A program made the translations under genes and the position numbers. A stretch of DNA of 7,263 nt. Source: Opitutaceae bacterium. GTDB lineage: Bacteria > Verrucomicrobiota > Verrucomicrobiia > Opitutales > Opitutaceae. A model generated the notes under the pieces. That model saw only the letters and a program-made list of their open reading frames with translations, did no database searches and had not been told where the DNA came from. Below are positions 1 to 5,262 of this stretch, one piece after another. Each line of letters opens with the position of its first letter. The first letter of the stretch is position 1. Where the stretch lies: contig JAPOIC010000099.1 of the NCBI GenBank assembly GCA_029979145.1, forward strand, positions 1 to 7,263. Direction: 5' to 3'.

Positions 1-18
1 GCAAAGGCGCGCGTGTAG

Positions 19-39
19 GGCGGGGGCGCCGACCCCGCC
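19..39. repeat. GGCGGGG hairpin, copy A
   Basis: GGCGGGG at 19-25 pairs with CCCCGCC at 33-39 across a 7-nt loop, giving a 7-bp GC stem. The same arms recur at 63-83 and 218-239, so this is a repeated intergenic unit and not a chance palindrome. The flank GTAGG at 15-19 is mirrored by CCCTAC after copy C. Its function is unknown; it could stop transcription or be an inert dispersed repeat. Confidence 0.6.
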
Positions 40-62
40 TCCGAACCCCGCACCACCCGCGC

Positions 63-83
63 GGCGGGGACAGCGACCCCGCC
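63..83. repeat. GGCGGGG hairpin, copy B
   Basis: The arms GGCGGGG (63-69) and CCCCGCC (77-83) are identical to copy A and enclose a 7-nt loop (ACAGCGA). The right flank CCTGCA resembles the CCTACA that follows copy C. There is no T-tract on either side, so a classical intrinsic terminator is not supported. Confidence 0.6.
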
Positions 84-119
84 CTGCATTCTTTCGCAAG
101 CGATGCCCAGTTGGGGCGC

Positions 120-164
120 CCTCCATCGCCAAGCCTGTGGAGGACAAGCCGGCGTCCCGCCGGC
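120..164. repeat. Two adjacent stem-loops
   Basis: CCTCCA (120-125) pairs with TGGAGG (138-143) across 12 nt. GCCGGCG (148-154) pairs with CGCCGGC (158-164) across only 3 nt. Together with the hairpin at 178-197 they form a chain of three stems in about 80 nt. An open frame crosses this stretch (137-400), but its composition is low in complexity and shows no family signature. I therefore read the region as structured non-coding DNA. Confidence 0.45.
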
Positions 165-177
165 CTTTCAAGGTGGG

Positions 178-204
178 GCGCATTGACCTCAATGCGCTTT
201 CTTT
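178..204 (+). terminator. Possible intrinsic terminator
   Basis: GCGCATTGA (178-186) is the exact reverse complement of TCAATGCGC (189-197). This gives a stem of at least 8 bp with a tight loop, followed on the plus strand by TTTCTTT (198-204). That is the layout of a rho-independent terminator for a plus-strand transcript. No plus-strand gene is visible in the window upstream of it, so the gene it would serve must lie before position 1. Read on the minus strand the hairpin is followed by Cs, so it is not an obvious terminator for the dioxygenase gene. Confidence 0.4.
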
Positions 205-217
205 AAACCCCAACCCA

Positions 218-239
218 GGCGGGGATCGGAGTCCCCGCC
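218..239. repeat. GGCGGGG hairpin, copy C
   Basis: GGCGGGGA (218-225) pairs with TCCCCGCC (232-239) around a 6-nt loop, an 8-bp stem and the strongest of the three copies. It lies 33 bp beyond the stop codon of the minus-strand dioxygenase gene. It could shape the 3' end of that transcript, although no U-tract follows on that strand. Confidence 0.6.
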
Positions 240-272
240 CTACACCACACTCCACTTCGCCGCCTCACTCCC

Positions 273-1025
273 TCACCGCACTCGCTTCCCGTCCACGAGG
301 AACGGTTCCGCGAAAGCCGCGAGCTTGCCGTCGGGCCGGCGCAGCGGTTCGGCTGAATACTGCGGCAGGTAAACGCGGCGCCAGTGGGGCGTGGTGTTAA
401 ACCCGCTGCGGTGCAGGACGGTGCTGGAGAAGCACGCGATGCTGCCGGCGGGCGCGATGACGGGGTCGCCGGGGTCGTCGCCAAAGTAGCCTTCGAGGTC
501 ATTCGTCTCCGGATTCTCGCGGTGCGGCACCACCTCGCGCGTGCCGTGGCGGGAATACGGCAGCAGATACACCGTGCCGTTGGCCTCGGTCACGTCGTCG
601 AGCGTGACCCAGCACGTGATGTAGGGCCGGTGCGGCGTGCCCACGTAGGCCGAGTCCTGGTGCCAGCTGAACTTCGCGCCCTTCTCCGGGCCCTTTACCA
701 CGAACTGCTCCCAGAACAGATAGGCGTTGTCACCCAGCGTCGCGCGGCAGAGCTGCTCCATCAGGTCGCTGTAAATGAACTCCGGCAGCCGCGTGCCTTG
801 GTGGCGGTTGGCGATGAAGTAGCGGCTGCCCTTGATGTTGAGGCCCTGCGTGGTCACGCCCGCGGCATCCATCTCGGCATCGTAGCTGGCGATCATCTCG
901 GCGCAGACCTCGCGCATCACGGCGAGGTGCGCCGGCGAGACGACGCCCGGAAGGAGGAACCAGCCTTCTTCCTGAAACTGGCGGCGTTGGTCGGAGGAAA
1001 CGAGCGGGGTGGTCGTGGAAGCCAT
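273..1025 (-). CDS. Phytanoyl-CoA dioxygenase (PhyH) family protein
   Basis: A 250-residue predicted non-haem Fe(II)/2-oxoglutarate-dependent oxygenase. These cytoplasmic enzymes hydroxylate an unactivated carbon of a small molecule while decarboxylating 2-oxoglutarate. The iron-binding facial triad is visible: H122 and D124 in WHQDSAY, and the distal H205 in VLHRSG. R216/R217 in WRRVYLPQYS is the expected 2-oxoglutarate carboxylate contact. The N-terminus (FQEEGWFLLPGVVSPAHL, about residues 17-34) is the usual PhyH opening. Length is normal for the bacterial family. The frame is open 18 codons further upstream, but I chose the start at 1025 because an AGGA lies 7 nt before it and the upstream residues are Arg-rich filler. 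The gene is divergent from an AraC regulator, an arrangement I recall as common in Verrucomicrobiota and Planctomycetota. The substrate is unknown; phytanoyl-CoA itself is unlikely. Confidence 0.92.
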   Translation of the reverse strand: MASTTTPLVSSDQRRQFQEEGWFLLPGVVSPAHLAVMREVCAEMIASYDAEMDAAGVTTQGLNIKGSRYFIANRHQGTRLPEFIYSDLMEQLCRATLGDNAYLFWEQFVVKGPEKGAKFSWHQDSAYVGTPHRPYITCWVTLDDVTEANGTVYLLPYSRHGTREVVPHRENPETNDLEGYFGDDPGDPVIAPAGSIACFSSTVLHRSGFNTTPHWRRVYLPQYSAEPLRRPDGKLAAFAEPFLVDGKRVR

Positions 1026-1097
1026 GGCCGCATCCTGCCGGAATCGGCGCGTTCTGTCTTCCCGTCCTGCCGCGCGCACTTAACATTTTGTCCTGTC
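1026..1097. promoter_or_regulatory. Shared divergent promoter region
   Basis: These 72 bp separate the divergent starts of the PhyH-family and AraC-family genes and must hold both promoters unless they overlap coding sequence. The only AT-rich patch is about 1079-1090 (CTTAACATTTTG). TCCTGCCG occurs twice (1033-1040 and 1065-1072), 32 bp apart or about three helical turns, and TCCTGTC occurs at 1091-1097. AraC-type regulators often bind directly repeated half-sites, so these are candidate operator sites. The first copy overlaps the PhyH Shine-Dalgarno. No convincing sigma-70 -35/-10 pair could be picked out. Confidence 0.45.
1033..1036 (-). promoter_or_regulatory. Shine-Dalgarno of the PhyH-family gene
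   Basis: TCCT on the plus strand reads AGGA on the minus strand, within GGCAGGA. It sits 7 nt before the ATG whose first base is 1025. This supports that start over the longer frame beginning at 1079. Confidence 0.6.
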
Positions 1098-1901
1098 ATG
1101 CGCGAAAAGCTCCCCGTGCCCCCCGCCCTCGACGGCGCCGTCTGGCCGCATGCCATGCCCGTGCCGCTGCACCCGCGGCACCGCCACGCCGAGCTGGAGC
1201 TCAACCTCGTGCGCCGCGGCACGGGCCGCTACCTCGTCGGCGAGCGCACCTACGACCTGCGCCCCGGCGCGCTCATCTGGCTCTTTCCCGGCCAGCAACA
1301 CCTGCTCCTCGACATGTCGGCCGACTACCGCATGTGGATCGTTGTGTTTCGTACGCGTCTCCTGCAGCGCCTCTGCACCGAAGCCTCCCGTCGCGTCCTC
1401 ACCCGCACCGCGCCCGCCGGTGACTTCTGCCGCCAACTTAGCGACGGCGTCTGGCGTCAGCTGGAACGCCAATGCCAGGACCTCGCTGCGCGCACGGACG
1501 ATCCCGTGCACTTCAACACCGCCCTGGCCGCCGCGTTGCTCGACGCCTGGGCCGCCTTTCAAGCCGCCGAGCAGCCCGTCCTCGGCGCCGACCTTCATCC
1601 CGCCGTGCAAAAGGCCGCGCGCCTCATCCAAGACTTACCCGAGGTCGCCGACCTCGCCGCCGTGGCGAATCAAGCCGGCCTGAGCCGCACGCGCCTGAGC
1701 GAACTCTTCCGCCGCCAAACCGGGGTGACGCTGGTGGATTTCCGCAACCGCGTGCGCCTGGAAAAATTCCACGCCCTAGCCGCCGCCGCCCCTCCCGCGC
1801 AGCGCAAGCTCCTGCCCCTCGCATTGGAAGCGGGGTTCGGCAGCTACCAGCAGTTCTACCGCGTCTTCAAGCAACGCACCGGCCGTGGTCCGGGGGCGTA
1901 G
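1098..1901 (+). CDS. AraC family transcriptional regulator
   Basis: A 267-residue regulator with the standard two-part layout. Residues about 20-90 form a cupin-type sensing domain: the HPRHRHAELELNLVRRGTG segment (25-43) and LRPGALIWLFPGQQH (54-68) are typical of sugar- or metabolite-sensing AraC proteins. Residues about 167-263 form the DNA-binding domain with two helix-turn-helix units: LAAVANQAGLSRTRLSELF (about 186-204), and LALEAGFGSYQQFYRVFKQR (about 241-260), which matches the conserved A..xGF.s...F.r.Fk signature. The frame is open far upstream, antisense to the PhyH gene. The ATG at 1098 is chosen because domain homology begins just after it and the upstream residues are PhyH antisense. 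No strong Shine-Dalgarno is visible. It probably controls the divergent PhyH gene and perhaps itself; the effector is unknown. Confidence 0.93.
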   Translation: MREKLPVPPALDGAVWPHAMPVPLHPRHRHAELELNLVRRGTGRYLVGERTYDLRPGALIWLFPGQQHLLLDMSADYRMWIVVFRTRLLQRLCTEASRRVLTRTAPAGDFCRQLSDGVWRQLERQCQDLAARTDDPVHFNTALAAALLDAWAAFQAAEQPVLGADLHPAVQKAARLIQDLPEVADLAAVANQAGLSRTRLSELFRRQTGVTLVDFRNRVRLEKFHALAAAAPPAQRKLLPLALEAGFGSYQQFYRVFKQRTGRGPGA

Positions 1902-1916
1902 GCGGTGGGTTATGTT

Positions 1917-1989
1917 AACCACGAAGACACGAAGGGCACGAAGGTCGGATCAGACTGCATCGCTTCGTGCCCTTCGTGTCTTCGTGGTT
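1917..1989. repeat. Perfect 27-bp inverted repeat (CACGAAG type)
   Basis: Positions 1917-1943 and 1963-1989 are exact reverse complements over 27 nt, separated by a 19-nt loop. Each arm contains three CACGAAG words spaced 8 and 9 nt apart (starts at 1920, 1928 and 1937 in the left arm). The element fills the space between the 3' ends of the convergent AraC and CstA genes. On the plus strand it is followed by TTTTT (1988-1992), so it could terminate AraC transcription. On the minus strand no U-tract follows. I recall this sequence class as a dispersed intergenic repeat in Verrucomicrobiota and other phyla; that is memory, not a search. Confidence 0.9.
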
Positions 1990-2001
1990 TTTCTAAACCC
2001 C

Positions 2002-3858
2002 TCACGCCCGCGTCGTCGCCGCCGCAGTCGCTGGCTCAATCGCGTTGGCCTCAAGGATGCCCTTGGCGCGCGGGAAGAGTTTGATCGCCTCGATGATCAT
2101 CCAGACCTCGAGGAGGAGCGTCGCCACGGCGATGCCCACGAGCAGCCACTTGCCTTGGCTGAGCCAGCTCGGCGTGTCGGCGCCGCCGATGAACACCTGC
2201 CAGATCATCGCCCACATCGGCACGATCAGCATGAACACCATCGGAAGCACCACGAACCACACCGCGATGCCGCGGCGCCAGAGGTAAAACGTGATGACGA
2301 GGAACGAGAGGCCGCCGAGCAACTGGTTGGTCGCGCCGAACAACGGCCAGAGGATGAGGCCGCCCTTGCCGGCGTTGGCAAAACTCCACTCCTGTCCGGC
2401 CGGGGGCGCGGCGGCGATCAGGGCGGCGCAGACCACGGCCATGATCGTGGCGCCGTGTTTGCCGCGCAGCCACGCGAAGAAATCAAAACCCGTCGCGCGC
2501 GGCGCGACCGTCGCCGCCAGCTCCTGCACGACGTAGCGCTGCAGGCGGCAGGCGCTGTCGAGCGTCGTGCCGGCGAAGGACGCGACGAATACACCCATCA
2601 TCGCCACGGCAATGCTGGCCGGCAGGCCGAGGGCCTTCAGGAAATTGGAGGAGCCGTCCACAAAGGCCCCGACGAGCGGACCCAGGCTCGAGGACCACAC
2701 GCTGTAGCGCGTGAGCCACGCTTCCTGGCCCGTGAGCACGCTGCCATCGCCGCCCTTCAGGCCGAGCCCGAGGCCCGCCGCGCAGGCGAGAATCACGAGC
2801 ACCGCGAGGAAGCCCTCGGTCAGCATGCCGCCGTAGCCCACGAAACGCGCATCGGGTTCGGACTTGAGCTGCTTGCTGCTCGTGCCGCTGCTGACGAGGC
2901 AGTGGAAACCGCTGATCGCGCCGCACGCGATCGTGATGAACAGAAACGGAAACACCAGCGGCGCGCCCGCGGGATTCCAGTTCACCATCGGCGCGGCCAA
3001 GGCCAAAGCCGGACGCGTGCCGTCCGCCAGCGGCGCGCCACCCGCGAAGGCAGCCACCACCAACCCGACCACGAGGAGGCCGAGGATGGAGATGAGCTGC
3101 AGGGCGTTGATGTAGTCGCGCGGTTGCAGCAGCGACCACACCGGCAGCACCGAAGCCACATAAGAATACAGGAGGAGCAGCACGACCCAGGTCCACGACG
3201 ACCAGCCGGCCATGGTGAGGTTGAGCGCGTGCAGGAAACCGTCGTCGCCGTGGATCACGGTGAGATACATCACCACCAGCGCGATGATCGACGGCACGAG
3301 CAGGTTCGCGCCCCGGCGGTGCAGCCACGCGCCGATGATCACCGCAATCGGGATCTGAATCACGCAGGGCACGATCGCCGCGGGGTATTGGCGAAACACC
3401 GCCGCGATCACCAAGCCGAAGATCGCGAGCACGATCGTCAGCGCCATGAAGAGGATGAGCAAAAACAGCAGCCGCACGCGGCGGTTCAGCAACCGGCCCG
3501 CCACGTCGCCCACGGTCTGGCCGTTGTTGCGAAGCGAAACGACCAGCGCGCCGAAGTCATGCACCGCGCCGATGAAGATCGAGCCCAGCACGACCCAGAG
3601 CAGCGCCGGCAGCCAGCCCCACATGATGCCGATGGCCGGACCCACGATCGGGCCCGTGCCCGCGATCGACGCGAAATGGTGGCCGAAGACCACGCCCTTC
3701 GAGGTCGGCACGTAGTCCACGCCGTCCTCGAGTTTTTGCGCAGGGCACACGTGCCCCGCGGTGAGTTTGAAAATCTTGCCGCCCAGCCAGCGGCCGTAGG
3801 TGTGGTAAGCGACGATGAAGCCGACGCCGCTCAGCAGCGCAATCAGGAGGGTTTCCAT
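2002..3858 (-). CDS. cstA: Carbon starvation protein CstA family transporter
   Basis: A 618-residue inner-membrane protein with roughly 15-16 hydrophobic segments. Characterised CstA/BtsT proteins take up peptides or pyruvate, mainly when carbon is limiting. Family hallmarks appear in order: a first membrane segment followed by YHTYGRWLGGKIF (18-30); GHHFASIAGTGPIVGPAIG (59-77); GAVHDFGALVVSLRNNGQTVGD (97-118); GFHCLVSSGTSSKQL (317-331); FAGTTLDSACRLQRYVVQE (428-446); and NAGKGGLILWPLFGATNQLL (495-514). The protein is shorter than E. coli CstA and BtsT (about 700 residues). The frame extends 21 codons upstream to 3921, but METLLIALLSG begins the first membrane helix as in relatives. No Shine-Dalgarno is evident before either start. 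Neither a YbdD-like small partner nor a BtsS/BtsR-type two-component system is present nearby. Whether the substrate is pyruvate or peptides cannot be decided here. Confidence 0.95.
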   Translation of the reverse strand: METLLIALLSGVGFIVAYHTYGRWLGGKIFKLTAGHVCPAQKLEDGVDYVPTSKGVVFGHHFASIAGTGPIVGPAIGIMWGWLPALLWVVLGSIFIGAVHDFGALVVSLRNNGQTVGDVAGRLLNRRVRLLFLLILFMALTIVLAIFGLVIAAVFRQYPAAIVPCVIQIPIAVIIGAWLHRRGANLLVPSIIALVVMYLTVIHGDDGFLHALNLTMAGWSSWTWVVLLLLYSYVASVLPVWSLLQPRDYINALQLISILGLLVVGLVVAAFAGGAPLADGTRPALALAAPMVNWNPAGAPLVFPFLFITIACGAISGFHCLVSSGTSSKQLKSEPDARFVGYGGMLTEGFLAVLVILACAAGLGLGLKGGDGSVLTGQEAWLTRYSVWSSSLGPLVGAFVDGSSNFLKALGLPASIAVAMMGVFVASFAGTTLDSACRLQRYVVQELAATVAPRATGFDFFAWLRGKHGATIMAVVCAALIAAAPPAGQEWSFANAGKGGLILWPLFGATNQLLGGLSFLVITFYLWRRGIAVWFVVLPMVFMLIVPMWAMIWQVFIGGADTPSWLSQGKWLLVGIAVATLLLEVWMIIEAIKLFPRAKGILEANAIEPATAAATTRA

Positions 3859-4058
3859 GCAGAAGGGGGTTAGGGGACGCGAACGAGGCACCGTTGTTGA
3901 GGCTTCGTCACCCGACTGCAACCTTCGAGCGTCCCGTCTCTGTCATGCAGGAAGGTGGACGGGCACGTCCCCGTACCCGCAAACGCGCAGCGGGACCTGC
4001 GCATTCCCCCGCATCCGGGCTTGGCGCAACCGTGACGATTCGTGCACGCTGAACGCGC
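3859..4058. other. Upstream region of cstA and the truncated FAD gene
   Basis: A 200-bp stretch between divergent starts with no supportable gene. It should contain the cstA promoter, but I could not identify convincing -35/-10 boxes. A weak hairpin can be drawn at 3960-3979 (CGGGCACG against CGTACCCG, one mismatch). Nothing else stands out. Confidence 0.5.
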
Positions 4059-4181
4059 ATGACCCCGGTTACCCACGCAGCGGACATCGCCATCATTGGC
4101 GGCGGCACGGGCGGCTGCGCCGCGGCCCTCGCCGCGCTCGAAGCCGGCGCCGGTGGCCGGCGACACGGCACACCTGAGTGA
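4059..4181 (+). pseudogene. N-terminal remnant of FAD-dependent oxidoreductase
   Basis: The ATG at 4059 opens a 40-codon frame ending in TGA at 4179-4181. Residues 9-31 (ADIAIIGGGTGG, then CAAALAALEAG) form a textbook FAD/NAD-binding Rossmann beta-alpha unit with the GxGxxG loop at GGGTGG. They closely match the start of FAD_oxidored-type (PF12831-like) proteins, which normally run several hundred residues. In intact relatives the next residues form the second beta strand (R-V-x-L-x-E type). Here the frame turns into GGRRHGTPE and stops. Nothing resembling the missing body follows; a repeat element begins 8 bp after the stop. The likely history is a deletion that removed nearly the whole gene. 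A functional 40-residue peptide is possible but unlikely. Confidence 0.7.
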
Positions 4182-4189
4182 AATACAGG

Positions 4190-4257
4190 TTTACAGGAGG
4201 AAACGGAGAGAACGGAGAATCCGATCAACCTCTGTTGCCTCCGTTACCTTCTGTAGA
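4190..4257. repeat. Left 68-bp hairpin of composite repeat (ACAGGAGG/AACGGAG type)
   Basis: The left arm (4190-4217) contains ACAGGAG, AACGGAG and AACGGAG starting at 4193, 4202 and 4211, an exact 9-nt period. The right arm (4230-4257), read on the minus strand, has the same layout (ACAGAAG, AACGGAG, AACAGAG) and matches the left arm at 22 of 28 positions. The whole forms a long imperfect stem with a roughly 12-nt loop. Its first 17 bases are also an exact inverted match to 4348-4364 at the far end of the composite element. Confidence 0.8.
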
Positions 4258-4296
4258 ATATCTGCTCCGCGTTTTCTGCGGCCCCCTGTTCAAAAT
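4258..4296. repeat. Spacer with a third repeat-like word
   Basis: This 39-bp spacer joins the two 68-bp hairpins. Read on the minus strand, 4282-4261 gives GGCCGCAGAAAACGCGGAGCA, another purine-rich, short-period sequence. It resembles a CCGCAGAGAACGCGGAG-type repeat that I recall from many genomes. CCCTGTTCAAAA at 4284-4295 recalls the CCTCCTGTAAA end of the flanking hairpins. This suggests decayed or nested repeat copies. Confidence 0.4.
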
Positions 4297-4364
4297 TTTA
4301 CAGGAGGAGACAGAAGCAACTGAGGAGAAACTCATTCTCGGTCCCCCCCGTTTCCTCCTGTAAA
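4297..4364. repeat. Right 68-bp hairpin of composite repeat
   Basis: TTTACAGGAGGAGAC (4297-4311) matches the reverse complement of 4350-4364 at 14 of 15 positions, closing a hairpin of exactly 68 bp, the same length as the left one. The left arm repeats the 9-nt pattern more loosely (ACAGGAG, GACAGAA, AACTGAG at 4300, 4309 and 4318). A run of seven Cs (4343-4349) interrupts the right arm. The right end (4348-4364) is a 17-bp perfect inverted copy of 4190-4206, so the complete 175-bp unit has terminal inverted repeats. No transposase is present. Confidence 0.8.
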
Positions 4365-4399
4365 TCCACAGGCTTCGCGATTGACTTCCCGGCACCCCA

Positions 4400-4415
4400 G
4401 TAACCACATGGTTAC
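4400..4415. promoter_or_regulatory. Palindrome abutting the MBL start codon
   Basis: GTAACC (4400-4405) and GGTTAC (4410-4415) form an inverted repeat around ACAT, ending on the base just before the ATG at 4416. It occupies the place where a Shine-Dalgarno would sit, and none is visible. It could be an operator or a small hairpin controlling translation, or it may be chance. TTGACT at 4381-4386 is a possible -35 box, but no matching -10 is convincing. Confidence 0.35.
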
Positions 4416-5255
4416 ATGGCTGCCACCCCGCCCCCGCTCTCCGTCATGATCGCCGGCAGCGGCGCCGTCCGCGCCCACCCGCAGCGCGGCGGACCGTGCT
4501 TCGTGGTGCGCGTCGGCGCGCGCAACTTGGTCTTCGACTGCGGCCGGCTCGCGGTGCACAACCTGTCGCGTTTCGGCCTGCCGGTGGAGGACGTGACCGA
4601 CGTGTTCATCACCCACCTGCATTTCGACCACATCTGCGACCTGCCGCTGTTGCTCCTGCTCTCGTGGAACAACGGCCGCACCCGTAGGTTGCCGGTCACG
4701 GGACCGCGCGGCATCGCCGACTTCCTCGAACTCGGCCTGCGCCAAGCCTACGCCCACGACATCCGCAGTCGCACCAGCCACGGCAAAAACGTCAGTTATC
4801 TCGACTGGGACGTGACCGAACTCACGCAGGAAGGCCCGTGCCTGGAGGATGCGGACTTCACCATCGACACCCTGATCACGAAGCACGGCGGCCTGCTCAA
4901 CTTCAACTACCGGGTCCGCTCGGCCGGCCGCACCGTCGTGGTCATGAGCGATTCGGAACCCGACCCGCGCATCGTCGACTTCTGCCGCGACGCCGACCTC
5001 GTGCTCTTCGAGTGCTCCGGCACGAAGGAGTTTTATGCCACCGTGCCGTGGGGCACTTGGCATGCCACGCCGGAGGACGTCGGCGCCCTGATGCGCGCCG
5101 CCGGCGCCAAGCAGGTCGTGTTGAAGCACCTCGTGATCGAGAGCTTCCGCAACCAAGACCCGCAGGTGTCCGAGGCCATGGCCGCAACGGTGCGCGCGAT
5201 CCATCCGGCGGCGAAAGTCTTCGTGGCCGCGGACGGCATGACCTTCGACCTCTAA
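4416..5255 (+). CDS. MBL-fold metallo-hydrolase (RNase Z/AtsA-like)
   Basis: A 279-residue predicted cytoplasmic binuclear zinc hydrolase. The metal-binding signature HLHFDH is at residues 67-72 (H67, H69, D71, H72). Further ligands expected for the fold are H157 in TKHGG, D179 in VMSDSE and H238 in VLKHL. H216 in TWHATPEDVG matches the extra His found in the RNase Z/arylsulfatase-like branch. The N-terminal strand LSVMIAGSG (9-16) and the following P..GGP segment are also typical of that branch. tRNA processing is not implied: no RNase Z exosite arm is visible and many relatives hydrolyse small esters or phosphoesters. The start at 4416 gives the usual short lead into the first strand; the Met at codon 11 would cut into it. 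The gene ends 7 bp before the FAD oxidoreductase gene, so the two are probably one operon and may act on the same compound. Confidence 0.9.
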   Translation: MAATPPPLSVMIAGSGAVRAHPQRGGPCFVVRVGARNLVFDCGRLAVHNLSRFGLPVEDVTDVFITHLHFDHICDLPLLLLLSWNNGRTRRLPVTGPRGIADFLELGLRQAYAHDIRSRTSHGKNVSYLDWDVTELTQEGPCLEDADFTIDTLITKHGGLLNFNYRVRSAGRTVVVMSDSEPDPRIVDFCRDADLVLFECSGTKEFYATVPWGTWHATPEDVGALMRAAGAKQVVLKHLVIESFRNQDPQVSEAMAATVRAIHPAAKVFVAADGMTFDL

Positions 5256-5262
5256 TCCCGTC

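Noticed and set aside
137..400. 87-codon plus-strand frame at the left edge
   Set aside because: It crosses several hairpins, is Pro/Arg/Ser-rich, runs into the dioxygenase gene on the other strand and has no supporting signature.
384..1097. Long open extension upstream of the AraC start (plus strand)
   Set aside because: It lies antisense to the PhyH gene, has no family resemblance and merely reflects high GC with few stop codons. AraC homology begins after 1098.
1917..1989. CRISPR-like repeat
   Set aside because: There are only two copies, in inverted orientation and separated by one 19-nt loop. No direct repeats with regular spacers and no cas genes are present.
1885..3873. 662-codon plus-strand frame opposite cstA
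   Set aside because: It is the mirror of the cstA codon pattern, extremely rich in Arg, His, Glu and Asp, with no recognisable domain. The minus-strand frame has clear CstA motifs and membrane helices.
4096..4363. Small plus-strand frames through the composite repeat
   Set aside because: They stay open because the repeat has a 9-nt period (three codons). The translation is repetitive and Arg-rich, and no domain is present. The AGGAGG words there resemble ribosome binding sites but lead to no gene.
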